Assembly (NCBI GenBank): GCA_041402125.1
Contig: JAWKSY010000003.1
Coordinates: 62,001 to 126,000 of the forward strand
Direction of reading: 5' to 3'
DNA length: 64,000 nt
Source: JAWKSY01 sp041402125
GTDB taxonomy: Bacteria > Planctomycetota > GCA-002687715 > DRQF01
The notes under the pieces were generated by a model, which made no database searches, was not told the DNA's origin, and was given only the letters and a program-made list of their open reading frames with translations. This document shows, in pieces, positions 44,029 through 55,100 of the stretch. Numbering within the stretch: the stretch's first letter is position 1; each line of letters opens with the position of its first letter. Position numbers and translations under genes: made by a program.

Positions 44029-46721
44029 ATGCGACGACCGATCCTCCTGATGGCCCTCTTCGCGACCCTGACCGCGACCAGCCTCGCCGCGCAGGCCGGC
44101 GGGCTCGCCCCCGAACTGGCGGCGGCGGTCCGCGCCGAGGAGACCGAGCCCGCGGCCGAGCGCGTCCTCGCGCTCTACGACCGCCTCGCGGCCCGCGACG
44201 ACCTCGGCCCCGACGCCGGCTGGCGGATCGAGGCGGGACGGGGTCGCCTCCTGCTCCGCCTCGGCCGACTCGACGAGGTCGACGCGGCGCTGACGCGGCT
44301 CGCCGGGCCGGCCGAGACCTCCGCCGCGGCCCGTGAAGTTCGCGACGAGCTCGCGCGCCGGCTCGCGGGCGCCGCCGGCAACAGGACGAGGAGAAGGTCA
44401 CCGCGGCCGAGATCGCTTCGATGAAGCAGCTCCTCACGAACAGCAACGACCAGGGGATCTCCTTCCTCGGCGACAAGGCCTACGACATCGCCCTGGCCCT
44501 GATCGAGAAGGGGAACTTCCTGCCGCACGAGTTCACGATCCGATCGAAGGCGATCGAGCTGATCGGCAAGATGCGGGACGATCGCACCCTGCCTTACCTG
44601 ATCCGGATCTTCGCCAAGAGCGACGCCAACGGCCGTCTCGAGACCTTGACGGCCGCGGCCCACTCGAGGCTGCGCGGCGTCGACTATGCCCCGTTGACCC
44701 GCCTCGGCCTCCGCGACGAGGATCCCTCCGTCCGCAACAAGGCGCTCTTGCTGATCGGTCGCTCGCCCGGCCTGAGCGAGGCCGAACTGGCGGGAGTCCT
44801 CGCGGATCCGGTGGCCACGATCCGGGTCCAGGCGTTCAGGTCGGCCATCAACAACCAGGCCGTTCTCGGGCCCGATCGTCTCGCGGAGCTGGCGCTCGCG
44901 GACGCCGACCCCGCCGTGCGCATTCTCGTGTTCGCGGGATACGACACCTGGCAGTCTCTCCTCGCGCAGCGTCCGGAGCTGATCGATCGCGGCCTCGAGG
45001 ATACGGACGACAATGTTCGCGCCGCGGCCTACCGGGCGCTCTCGCGGGTCGCCTCTCCGTCGCGTTACCGACCCGCCGCGCGTCGCGGCCTCGGCGACTC
45101 TTCCCCGGAAGTACGCGATCATTGCATCGAGCTGCTCTCGCGCGATCCTTCCCCGGAGGACGTGCGCGCCCTCGTCCCTCTCCTCGCCGATCCCAGCCGG
45201 TCCTGCTCCGAGTCCGCGGCCGGGGCGCTGCGACAGACCTCGGCCGAGGATCTCGTCGCCGCCGCCGGCTCCGAGGCCCTCTTCGTAGCCGGACTCAACT
45301 CACCCGGGGACTCGGTCGCGACGCTGTGCTACTCGGTACTGGCCCGCGTCGGCTCCCGCGAACTCCTGCCGCGATTCCGCGAGGCGCTCTTCCGCCAGGA
45401 GAACATCTACCAGCAGGCCGGCCTCTACTTCATCATCCGCCACGACGCGGTCGAGGCCATGAACGACGTCCTCGACCGGCTCCCCTCACTCGGCAGCTCC
45501 GGCCTCAATCCGATCCCGCAGAACTTCCAGTACCCGCCGGAGATCCGCGGCCGCAGCAACGCGGCCTGGGTCCTCAACTGGATCGCGCTCCGCGAGCACC
45601 GGGACGCCTTCCGCACCTTCCTCGAGCGCAGCGAGGGGATCGATCTGCGACAGACCGACTCCCGCGAGGCGATGGTCCTCGCGGTCCGTCGCCTCGTGTC
45701 GGACGGGGAGCGCGAGTCGGTCTGTCGGCGTCTCGGCACCTGGCCGGACGTCGGCTCGCAGCTCCTCACCGATCTCGACGACTGGATCCCCGACGCCCCC
45801 TGGGTGGAGGCCTTCCTCGCCGAGCGCGTCGAGGCCTCGAAGAGCTGGGAGCGGCTCAGCTTCGCCCGTCTGCTCGGGCGGCGCGCGACGACGGCCGGCG
45901 GTGGGCGCCTCGTCGATCTCATCGCCCGCGCCGAGAGCCCGTCCATCGCGGAGCCGATGGAGGCGGCCCTGAGCCGCGTGATGGACGCGGCGCTCGCGGC
46001 GCGCGTCGCCGGGATCATCGACGGTCGCCCCGATGCCGACCTGGCGGCGCGCTACCTCCGCGCTCTCGCCGGGAGCGCGATTCCCGAGGCCGGGAACGCC
46101 ATCCATGACCTCGTGGCCTCGGATCGCCTGGAGACCCCGAACCTCCGTCAGGTCGCCCTCGAGGCCCTCGCGGATCGCGATCACCCGGACGTCGTCGAGC
46201 TGACGCTGGCCTCCATGCGGAAGTACGCCGACACCGTCCCGAACGGCAACTCGCGGCCGCGCGGTCCGACTCGCCTGCAGCTCCTCGGCGCGGGAGAGGC
46301 GCGGGTCGGTCCGGAGTCGGACTGGTCGGTCGGGCTCACCGTGCTGCATCGCCTTCCCGGCAAGCGCTACCTCGAGATCGCCGAGACCATCTTCCGCGAC
46401 CGGAGCTGGAGCCCCGAGATCCGGGCCCAGGCGATCCTCCTCCTCGGGGTGACGATCCTGGGTGACGACTTCGTCGAGGAGGACGGTCAGCGCCGCAACC
46501 TGAAGGACGAGAACGACCAGAACCGGAAGGGCTGGATCGCGACGGCCCGGGACGACGAGGACGCGGTCGTGCGGCGGGCGGGCATCCACGCGACCGGACA
46601 CCTGCTGATGTTCGAGGACTCCTTCCCGTTGCGGGGCGCGCTCACCGATCCGGAGACCGCCGCCGCCGCGAACGCGGCGCTCCTCCGATTCGCGCAGTTC
46701 GGCTTCACGCTCACGCGTTGA
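44029..46721 (+). CDS. Secreted HEAT-repeat protein (one frameshift)
   Basis: ATG 44029 with GGAG upstream gives a signal peptide (LLMALFATLTATSLAAQ). The frame breaks near 44376-44381, where one base is missing. The next frame continues with QQDEEKVTAAEIASMKQLL and then about 760 residues of HEAT-like helix pairs up to a stop at 46721. Examples are GKMRDDRTLPYLIRIF, VRNKALLLIGRS and EVRDHCIELLSRD. HEAT arrays form curved binding scaffolds, and periplasmic HEAT proteins are frequent in Planctomycetota. The gene directly follows the two-component pair and ends at a strong hairpin, so it may be a target or partner of that system. Confidence 0.75.
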
Positions 46722-46775
46722 GAGGAAGCGCCCCCGCGGCGTCCGATCCGGGCGCCGCGGGGGCGCATCTTCCTC
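46722..46775 (+). terminator. Strong hairpin after the HEAT-repeat gene
   Basis: A perfect 14-bp GC-rich stem (46728-46741 with 46753-46766) has an 11-base loop and is extended by GAGGAAG/CTTCCTC arms around a 3-base bulge. The 3' flank is TCTTCCTC rather than a pure T-run. Position just after the stop supports a terminator. Confidence 0.7.
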
Positions 46776-46850
46776 GGCCCCGGGAGGGCGGCGCTTGAAA
46801 GCGTCGCCCTCGCCCGTCAGGCTCGATCAACCCCAGTGGAGATCGCAGCC

Positions 46851-48090
46851 ATGACGACCGGATCCGTGCTCTCGCCCGCGACGCGGCGCCACATCGAACT
46901 CGAGGAGCGCCACGGCGCCCACAACTACCACCCGCTTCCGGTCGTGCTCTCGCGCGGCGAGGGCGTCCACGTCTGGGACGTCGACGGCAAGCGCTACCTC
47001 GACTTCCTGAGCGCCTACTCGGCGGTCAATCAGGGGCACGGTCACCCGAAGATCGTCGAGGCCCTCGTCGCCCAGGCGCGGACGCTCGCCCTGACCTCGC
47101 GCGCCTTCCACACCGACGCGCTCAGCGAGTACGAGCGCTACGTCACCGAGCTCTTCGGCTACGACAAGGTCTTGCCGATGAACACCGGCGCCGAGGGCGT
47201 CGAGACCGCGATCAAGCTGTGCCGGAAGTGGGCCTACCGAAGAAGGGCGTGCCCGCGAACCAGGCGAAGCTGATCTTCGCCGAGCACAACTTCCACGGCC
47301 GCACCCTCGGCGCGATCTCCGCCTCGACCGACCCCGAGTCCCGCGACGGCTTCGGACCCTACGTTCCGGGCTACGTCATCGTCCCCTACGACGATCTCGG
47401 CGCGCTCGAGCGGCGCTGCGCGACGAGACCGTCGCCGCCTTCATCGTCGAGCCCATCCAGGGCGAGGCGGGCGTCGTCGTGCCGAGCGAGGGCTATCTGC
47501 AGGGGGCGGCCGAACTCTGCCGGCGCGCCGGCGTCCTCTTCGTCGCGGACGAGGTCCAGACCGGCCTCTGCCGCACCGGTCGCCGCCTCGCCTGCGATCA
47601 CGAGGGCGTCCGACCGGACCTCGTGATCCTCGGCAAGGCGCTCTCGGGCGGCGTCTATCCGATCTCCGCCGTCCTCGCCGACGACGAGGTCATGCTCTGC
47701 ATCCGCCCCGGCGAGCACGGCTCGACCTACGGCGGGAACCCGCTCGCCGCCCGGATCGCGATCGCGGCCCTCGAGGTCCTGGAGGAGGAGGGACTCGCGG
47801 CCCGGGCCGAGGCGATGGGGCGGCTCTTCCGGGCCGAGATCGAGGCCCTCCGTTCGCCGGCGGTGAAACTGGTCCGCGGCCGCGGCCTCCTCAACGCCAT
47901 CGTCGTCGCCGAGCGTCCCGGCCGCAGCGCCTGGGATCTCTGCCTCGCGATGGCCGGGCGCGGCCTCCTCGCGAAGCCGACCCACGGCGACAAGATCCGC
48001 TTCGCGCCGCCCCTCGTCATCAGCGAGGACCAGGTGCGGGAGGCGGTCGAGATCATCGCCGCGGCCCTCGAGGAGCATCTCTCCGCCTGA
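46851..48090 (+). CDS. rocD: Class III aminotransferase, ornithine aminotransferase-like (two frameshifts)
   Basis: ATG 46851 has GGAG upstream. The product follows ornithine-oxo-acid transaminase from end to end: HGAHNYHPLPVVLSRGEGVHVWD, then YLDFLSAYSAVNQGHGHPKI, MNTGAEGVETAIKLCRKW, NFHGRTLGAISASTD, VEPIQGEAGVVVP, DEVQTGLCRTG and the PLP lysine in ILGKALSGGVYPISAV. One base is missing near 47239 and one near 47412, so three frames are needed to read it. The correct product would be about 413 residues. It interconverts ornithine and glutamate semialdehyde in arginine-proline metabolism. The losses look like sequence error, since all other residues fit. Confidence 0.85.
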
Positions 48091-48142
48091 CGGGCGCGCC
48101 TCCCCGAAGCGGGAAAACCGCGGACTTCTCATGAAGATGGTG

Positions 48143-48171
48143 TTGTCATCCGATCAAGAGACCAGCATCAT
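48143..48171 (+). promoter_or_regulatory. Candidate sigma70-type promoter for the GGDEF gene
   Basis: TTGTCA (48143-48148, 5 of 6 matches) and CATCAT (48166-48171, 4 of 6 matches) are separated by exactly 17 bases. The predicted leader to ATG 48220 is about 42 bases. It is one of the better promoter matches in this GC-rich window. Confidence 0.45.
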
Positions 48172-48219
48172 CGCACTCGGGAGTCACGGGCCATCTCGTG
48201 GATGAGGGGAGGAGACGGC

Positions 48220-49200
48220 ATGCCGCAGTCGCACGGCATGAAGCTCGACGCCGCGCGCATCCTGCTCGTCGAGCCGGAGGACGCCACCGCTGAGGCCTTC
48301 GTCGCCGCCCTGCGGGCCGCGCCCGGCTTCCAGCTCACGAAGTGGGTCCGGGCCCTCGATCACGGCTCGGCCCTGGTCGCGCTCGACCGCGACCGGTTCG
48401 ACGTCGTCGTCATGGGGGAGGGCATCGGCGAGCGCGGGGACGTGGAATCCGTCCGGACGCTCCTGGCCCGACGCCCCGAGGCCGTCATCGTCTGGCTCGG
48501 CGACGCGGAACCCGACGAGCGCGTCCTGCGCGCCGGAGCGCACGATCACCTCGTGCGGTCCGCCCTCGATCCCGAGATCGTCGGGCGCTGCCTGCGCCAC
48601 GCGATCTCGCGGCGCCATTACGAGGACCGCCTGCGGGAGCTCAGCGACCAGCTCGCCGCCGCTCACGCCGACCTCGCCCGGCAGATCGCCACCGACTCCA
48701 TCACCGGACTCGGCAACCGCCGGGCCTTCGATCGGGCCCTCGACCTCGAATGGCGCCGTTCCGCGCGGCGCTCCGAACCGCTGGCGCTGCTCATCGTCGA
48801 CCTCGACGGGATGGCGGCCGTCAACGATCAGCACGGTCTGCCCACCGGAGACGACGCCCTGGGACGCGTGGCCGCCGTCCTGCGCGAGACCGCGCGACGG
48901 GCCGGGGAACAGGCCTTCCGCATCGGCGGGGACGAGTTCGCGGTGATCGTGCCGCGGAGCGACCAGGAGGCGATCCAGCGCCTGGGCGGCCAGATCGTCG
49001 ACGGCGTCCGCTCCCTCGACGGCGTCCTGCCGATCCGCGTCAGCGTCGGCGGCGCGCTCATGACCGCCCTCGCCGGCCACCACGCCCAGGAGCTCGTCGG
49101 CCGCGCCGACGAGGCCGCGTTCCGGGCGAAGCGACAGGGAGGTGATCGCGTCATCGTGCTCTCCGTCCCGGCGCCGCCTCGCGAGGGCGAGGACGGCTGA
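48220..49200 (+). CDS. Diguanylate cyclase with degenerate receiver domain
   Basis: GGAGG stands before ATG 48220. The 326-residue product has an N-terminal receiver-like domain (about 11-130). The phospho-acceptor position is Gly66 (DVVVMGEG), the acidic pocket reads VEPED, and the usual lysine is Arg (HLVRSALD), so phosphorylation is unlikely. A coiled linker leads to a GGDEF domain (about 155-320) with intact RIGGDEFAVI (236-240) and DSITGLGNRRAF. No RxxD inhibitory site is present five residues upstream. It should make cyclic di-GMP in the cytoplasm, controlled by a non-phosphorylation input to the pseudo-receiver. Confidence 0.88.
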   Translation: MPQSHGMKLDAARILLVEPEDATAEAFVAALRAAPGFQLTKWVRALDHGSALVALDRDRFDVVVMGEGIGERGDVESVRTLLARRPEAVIVWLGDAEPDERVLRAGAHDHLVRSALDPEIVGRCLRHAISRRHYEDRLRELSDQLAAAHADLARQIATDSITGLGNRRAFDRALDLEWRRSARRSEPLALLIVDLDGMAAVNDQHGLPTGDDALGRVAAVLRETARRAGEQAFRIGGDEFAVIVPRSDQEAIQRLGGQIVDGVRSLDGVLPIRVSVGGALMTALAGHHAQELVGRADEAAFRAKRQGGDRVIVLSVPAPPREGEDG

Positions 49201-49339
49201 GAGCCGGCGAGGACGTCCCCGACGGCGCCGACCGGCGTCCCGGGGCATCGTTTCCCGGCCGACGTCGGGTCGATCTCTCCGACGCCGAGCCCCCGCTGCT
49301 CGCGCCCCCTCCGATCCGACCCTGGGTCGATCCGCCGCC

Positions 49340-49367
49340 TTGGATTCAAACAGGTGTTTGATATCCT
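49340..49367 (+). promoter_or_regulatory. Promoter of the RND operon with a palindromic operator in the spacer
   Basis: TTGGAT (49340-49345) and TATCCT (49362-49367) are separated by 16 bases. That spacer is exactly the palindrome TCAAACA-GG-TGTTTGA (49346-49361, perfect 7-bp arms). The ATG-type start (GTG) of the operon lies 26 bases beyond. Such spacer palindromes are typical binding sites of TetR-family repressors of efflux operons. No such regulator is encoded next to it. Confidence 0.6.
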
Positions 49368-49392
49368 CGGGAACCCGCGGTGGAGAGGCGAC

Positions 49393-50850
49393 GTGTCCCG
49401 ACCCTGGCTCATCACGACGGCGATGGTCCTGCTCGCGCTGGCGGGAGGCTGCCGACTTCACGACTACCGTGACTTCGAGGCGCCGCCGCTCGAGGTGCCC
49501 GACACCTGGGCGCGCGCGGAAGGCGCGGGGAGCGAGCGGCCCGCGCGCTGGTGGAGCGCCTTCGGCGACGCCGAGCTCGAAGCCCTCGTCGAGCGCTCCC
49601 TCGACGCGAACCTCGACCTCCGTCAGGCCTGGAGCCGCATCGACCAGGCACTCGCCCGGGTCGAGAACGAGAACGCCTCGGTCCTGCCAGCGGTCTCGAT
49701 CGACGGCAACGCCCGCTTCGACAAGTCGATCCGCAGCACGATCGCGTCCGGTGCCTTCATCGGAGGCAGCCCGGCCGGGGCCGACACCCACGGCTACTCC
49801 GTCTCGCCGCGCCTGAGCTACGAGATCGACCTCTGGGGTCGACTCGCGGCCCGTCGCGACGCGCGGACGCTCGAGCTCGAGGCGACGGTGGAGGACCTCC
49901 TGGGGACGGGCCTCGTGCTCGCCGCCGAGGTGACCGAGGCCTGGCTCGACCTCCTCGAGCAGCGTTCGCTCGCCTCCGTCCTCGAGGCGCAGATCGAGAC
50001 GGGAACGCGACAGCTCGAGCTCGTCGAGCTCCGCTTCGCCAACGGTCAGGCCAACGCCCTCGACGTGCTCCAGCAGCGGCAGCAGGTGGCGCGGATCGTC
50101 TCGCAGCGACCGGACGTCGCGCGCGCGGCGGCGCTGGCCGAGAACCGTCTCGCGATCCTCTGCGGTCGCGCGCCCTCCGACGCTCCGGCGGTCGGGCGCC
50201 CCGGACTGGATCTGGTCCTCCCGCCCCTGCCGTCCCCGGGCCACCCCGGCGACCTCCTCGACAACCGCCCCGACCTGCGGGCGGCCCGGGCGCGCCTGCG
50301 CGCGGCCGATCGCGACGTCGCGGAAGCGGTCGCCGACCGCATGCCCCGCCTCGATCTCTCGCTCTCCTATCAGTTCAGCGCGACGCGCGGCGGCGCGCAG
50401 TTCGACCGCGAGATCCTCGACGGCGTGCTCTCGCTGCTCGCGCCGGTCTTCGACAACGGGCTGCGGAGCAGCGAGATCGATCGCCGCGAGGCCCGCGTCC
50501 GCGAGCTTCTCGACGCCTTCCGGGCCGCCTACCTCGTCGCCCTGCGCGAGGTCGAGGACGCCCTGGTGGGGGAGGCGCGCCCGCGCGCCCGGCTCGCGGC
50601 CCTCGAGCGCGAGCTCGCGCTGGCGGACGAGACCCTCGGCGAGGCGCGGGCGCGCTACGCCGGAGGCGTCGCCGAATACCTCAACGTCCTCACCTCGCTC
50701 GAGACCCGGCAGGGCCTCGAACGCACGCTCGTGTCCGAGCGTCGCGAGCTGCTCGGTCAGCGCGTGCGACTCTATCGCGCCCTCGGCGGCGCCGGTCTGG
50801 AGGGGCTTCGACGCCCCGACGACCTCGAGATCGAAGGAGAACCCCGATGA
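49393..50850 (+). CDS. RND efflux outer-membrane factor, TolC/NodT-type lipoprotein
   Basis: The GTG start at 49393 has GGAGAGG upstream and gives a lipoprotein signal with ALAGGC (Cys20). The 485-residue product follows the NodT pattern: RWWSAFGDAELEALVERSLDANLDLRQAWSRI near the start, YEIDLWGRLAARRDARTLE in the first half, VAGGV-like YAGGVAEYLNVL and the final LGQRVRLYRALGG. It forms a trimeric outer-membrane channel for the pump encoded by the next two genes. The three genes overlap by four bases each, in the order channel, adaptor, pump. A palindromic operator lies in the promoter. Confidence 0.9.
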   Translation: MSRPWLITTAMVLLALAGGCRLHDYRDFEAPPLEVPDTWARAEGAGSERPARWWSAFGDAELEALVERSLDANLDLRQAWSRIDQALARVENENASVLPAVSIDGNARFDKSIRSTIASGAFIGGSPAGADTHGYSVSPRLSYEIDLWGRLAARRDARTLELEATVEDLLGTGLVLAAEVTEAWLDLLEQRSLASVLEAQIETGTRQLELVELRFANGQANALDVLQQRQQVARIVSQRPDVARAAALAENRLAILCGRAPSDAPAVGRPGLDLVLPPLPSPGHPGDLLDNRPDLRAARARLRAADRDVAEAVADRMPRLDLSLSYQFSATRGGAQFDREILDGVLSLLAPVFDNGLRSSEIDRREARVRELLDAFRAAYLVALREVEDALVGEARPRARLAALERELALADETLGEARARYAGGVAEYLNVLTSLETRQGLERTLVSERRELLGQRVRLYRALGGAGLEGLRRPDDLEIEGEPR

Positions 50851-52106
50851 GCTCCTCCGTGAAGAAGTACGACCTGAGCGCCCTGGGCGTCCTGTTCCAG
50901 ATCTTCGTGGCGGTGGCAATCCTGGCCGGCGCCGTGGCCGGCGCGGTCTACCTGATCCGGAACAAGACCGAGCCGCCGAAGGTCGAGTTCGAGCGCGAGG
51001 CCCTCGTCGTCGAGACCCGGCCCGTCGCCACCGAGGAGGCGCGCGCCTTCATCCGCGCCTTCGGCAACGTGAAGGCGGCGCGCGCCGCGACCCTCCAGTC
51101 CGAGGTGGCGGGGCGCGTCCTCGAACAGAATCCCGACCTCGTCGTCGGCGGGATCATCCCCGTCGGCGAGCTGCTCGTCCGGCTCGACGAGCGCGACCAC
51201 GCCCTCGCACTCGAGCAGGCGCAGGCGGAGATCGCCACGGCCGAGGCCGAGCTCGCGCTCGAGCTGGGCCGACAGGCGGTGGCGAGGCGCGAGTGGGAGA
51301 TGCTCGGGCGGACGGTGGAGCAGACCGAGCTCGGACGCTCGCTCGCTCTCCGCGAGCCCCAGATCGCCCAGCGCCGCACCGCCATCCGCCAGGCGAAGCT
51401 CCGCGTCGAGCGCGCGCAGCTCGACGTCGAGCGCACCCGCATCGTCGCGCCCTTCAACGCCCTCGTGCTCGAGGAGTCGGTCGAGGTCGGCGAGCTCGTC
51501 GGCGTCCGCGCCTCGGTCGCCCGGATCGTCTCGACGGATGCCTTCCACGTCGAGGTGAGCGTGCCGCTGCGCGACCTCGAGGCCATCGCGAACCTCCAGC
51601 GCAACGGCGAGGAGGTCGAGGTCCACGTCGAGCAGGAGCTCGGCGACGGACGCGTCGCCTCCTTCCCGGGCCGGGTCTTCAAGCTCCTCGGCGCGCTCGT
51701 GCCGGAGAGCCGGATGGCGCGCGTCGTCGTCGTCGTCCAGGACCCGCTGCGCCTCGCCTCGTCGGATCGGAGCGAGATCCCGCTCCTCCTCGGGGCCTAC
51801 GTCCGGGTCCGGATCTCGGGCGAGCACCATCCGAACGCCGTGCGTCTGCCCCGTGAAGCGCTGCGCGGAGAGAACATCGTCTGGATCAAGGACGCCGATT
51901 CGAAGCTCGAGATCCGCCGGGTCCACATCGTCGATCGACTCGAGAACGAGGTCCTCGTCGCGGAAGGCCTGAGCGCGGGCGAACGCCTCGTCGTGAGCGC
52001 CATCCCGACGCCGGTCGCGGGGATGGCCCTGCGCGAGCTCGATGTCGAGGCGCCGGCCGCGGACAGTGAGAGCGGCGCGGCCTCGCCCGCCGGGGACGCG
52101 CGATGA
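50847..52106 (+). CDS. RND efflux periplasmic adaptor (membrane fusion protein)
   Basis: ATG 50847 overlaps the previous stop (ATGA). The 419-residue product has an N-terminal membrane anchor (about 14-36), the lipoyl/biotinyl half-motifs (GNVKAARAATLQSEVAGRV and RTRIVAPFNALVLEESVEVGELV), a long helical hairpin between them, a beta-barrel region, and a C-terminal membrane-proximal domain (VLVAEGLSAGERLVVS). This is the HlyD/AcrA layout. It joins the inner-membrane pump to the outer-membrane channel. No specificity can be read from it. Confidence 0.92.
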   Translation: MSSSVKKYDLSALGVLFQIFVAVAILAGAVAGAVYLIRNKTEPPKVEFEREALVVETRPVATEEARAFIRAFGNVKAARAATLQSEVAGRVLEQNPDLVVGGIIPVGELLVRLDERDHALALEQAQAEIATAEAELALELGRQAVARREWEMLGRTVEQTELGRSLALREPQIAQRRTAIRQAKLRVERAQLDVERTRIVAPFNALVLEESVEVGELVGVRASVARIVSTDAFHVEVSVPLRDLEAIANLQRNGEEVEVHVEQELGDGRVASFPGRVFKLLGALVPESRMARVVVVVQDPLRLASSDRSEIPLLLGAYVRVRISGEHHPNAVRLPREALRGENIVWIKDADSKLEIRRVHIVDRLENEVLVAEGLSAGERLVVSAIPTPVAGMALRELDVEAPAADSESGAASPAGDAR

Positions 52107-55100
52107 GCCAGCTCTCCCGCATCGAGAAGGCGGCCCGACGGCCCGCCTGGCGGCAGGGGTCCATCGCGTGGATGGCCTCGAACTCCGTCGCCGCCAACCT
52201 GCTCATGGCCGTCCTCATCCTGGGCGGCATCCTCTTCGCCTCGCGGATGAAGCAGGAGGTGTTCCCGGAGTTCGCGACGGACCGGATCGCGATCTCGGTT
52301 CCCTATCCCGGCGCGAGCCCGGCCGAGGTGGAGACCGGCATCCTCCTCGCGATCGAGGACGCCGTGCAGGGCATCGACGGCGTGAAGGAGGTCACCTCCA
52401 ACGCCAACGAGGGCGCGGGCAACGTCTCGGTGGAGATCCTCACCTCGGCGGACGCGGCGAAGGTCCAGCAGGACGTCAAGAACGCCGTCGACCGCATCCA
52501 GTCCTTCCCGCTCGAGGCCGAACGACCCGTCGTCAGCCTCGTCGAGCTCCGCAACCAGGTGTGCTCGCTCATCCTCTCCGGCGACGTCGAGCGCGGCGTG
52601 CTCCGGGACCTCGCCGAGCGCATCCGCGACGAGCTCCTGGCGCGACCCGACATCACGTTGGTCGAGATCGCCAACGCCCGCCCGCTCGAGGTGGCGGTCG
52701 AGATCCCGCGGGCCGACCTGCGCCGCTACGGCCTCACCCTCGACGCCGTCGCCGCCCGCATCCGCGAGAGCGCGCTCGAGCTCCCGGGCGGAGGCATCCG
52801 GTCGCCCTCGGGCGAGAAGCTGCTCCGCGTCCAGGAGCGCCGCGACGCGGCGGAGGAGTACGCGGACATCCCGATCGTGGCCGGGATCGACGGCTCGATG
52901 GTGCGGCTCGGCGACCTCGCCGACATCCGGGATACCTTCCGCGAGACCGACCAGGAGGCGACCTTCGACGGCCGGCCCGCGATCAAGGTCGACGTCTTCC
53001 GCGTCGGCGACCAGACGCCGCAGTCGGTCTCGGACTCCGTCTACGCGTTCCTCGCGGAGGCCGGCCCGAGTCTCCCCGAGGGCGTGAGCGTCGCGGTCTG
53101 GGACGACCGCAGCGAGCAGTACCGCGACCGCGTCCAGCTCCTCCTGCGGAACGCCGCGATGGGCCTCGGCCTCGTGTTGCTGCTGCTGGGGCTCTTCCTC
53201 GAGCCGCGGCTGGCCTTCTGGGTCACCATGGGCATCGTCGCCTCGGTGATCGGCTCGTTCCTCGTGATCCCCTTCACGGGGGCGAGCATCAACATGATCT
53301 CGCTCTTCGCCTTCATCGTGACGCTCGGCATCATCGTCGACGACGCGATCGTCGTCGGCGAGAACATCTACGAGAAGCGCAACGAAGGCGTGGGGTACCT
53401 GCGCGCCGCCATCGAGGGCGCGCGCGAGATCTCCGGCCCGGTCGTCTTCGCCGTCCTCACCAACATCGCGGCCTTCATCCCGCTGCTCTTCGTGCCGGGC
53501 GCCTCGGGGAAGTTCTTCTTCCAGATCCCCGCCATCGTCATCGCGGTGTTCGTGGTCTCGCTGGTGGAATCGCTCTACATCCTGCCCGCGCACCTGGCGC
53601 ACAAGCCGGCGGACAACCTCTTCTGGCGCGCGCTCGACTGGCCGCGGCGGGTCTTCACCGCGGTCCTCGACGTCTTCATCCTGAAGATCTTCCCGCACTT
53701 CGTCCGGTTCGTCATCCGCTTCCGCTTCATCACGATCGGGCTCGCCTTCGCGACCCTCATCCTCGCCGTGGCCTCGGTCCCGGCGGGCCTCGTCAAGTTC
53801 AGCTTCCTCCCGCGGATCGACGGCGACATCGTCCGCGTCCAGGTCACGCTGCCCTTCGGGGCGCCGATCGAGCGGACGCGGGAGGTGCAGCAGCGCCTGG
53901 TCGACGCGGCTCTCGCGACGGTGGAGGAGAACGGAGGGCGACGGATCCTCCGCGGCATCTACACCCAGATCGGCTCGACGATCGACCTCGGCTCTCCGGG
54001 CGCCATCCCCTCGACGGAGAGCGGCGCCCACATCCTCTCGATCCAGCTCCAGCTCGTGCCGAGCGAGCAGCGCGATGTCTCCGGCGTCCGGTTCTCGGAG
54101 CGCTGGCGCGAGCTCACGGGGAACATCTCGGGGCTCGAGACGATCACCTTCACGGCCGAGATCGGCCGCAGCACCGGCGCGCCCATCGACGTGCAGCTCA
54201 GCCACCGGGATCGCGCCACGCTCGACCGCGCGGCGGAGGATCTCGCCGACGCCGTGGCCGCCTACTCCGGCACCAAGGACATCGACGACGGCGTCCAGCA
54301 AGGCAAGCCGCAGAAGTCGTTCACCGTCCGACCGGAGGGTTTCGCCCTCGGTCTCACCGCCGAGTCCGTCGCGCGACAGGTCCGCGGTTCCTTCTTCGGC
54401 TCGGAGGCGCTCCGCCAGCAGCGCGGTCGGAACGAGGTCCGCGTGATGGTGCGGCTCCCCGAGCGCGAGCGCGAGACGCTGGAGACCGTGGAGGAGCTCG
54501 TCCTCCGGACTCCCAGCGGCGGCGAGATCCGCCTCGAGGAGGCGGTCGACGTCGAGGACGGCTACTCGTACACGCAGATCCGACGACGAGACGGCCGCCG
54601 CGTGGTCGCGGTGACGGCCGACGTCGAATCGACGACCGGCGGCCCGAACGCCACCGAGATCGTCGCCGATCTGAAGGCGAAGGATCTCCCGCGGCTCATC
54701 GCGCGACACCCCGGACTGAGCTGGACGATCGAGGGCGAGCAGAAGTCCCAGGGCGAGTCCCTCGCGGCGATCGGCGTCGGCGCCGTCTTCGCGCTGCTCG
54801 CCATCTTCGCGATGCTCGCGATCCCCTTCCGCAGCTACGTCCAGCCGATCATCGTCATGCTGGCGATCCCCTTCGGCGCGATCGGGGCCGTGCTGGGCCA
54901 CGTCCTGCTCGGTTACGAGCTGAGCATCATCTCGATGTTCGGGCTCATCGCCCTCGCGGGCGTCGTCGTGAACGACTCGATGGTGCTCGTCGTCACCGCG
55001 AACCAGTTCCGCGACGACGGCCTCCCGGTGCGAGAGGCGGTCCTCCGGGCCAGCGTGCGCCGCTTCCGGCCGATCATCCTGACCTCGCTGACGACCTTTT

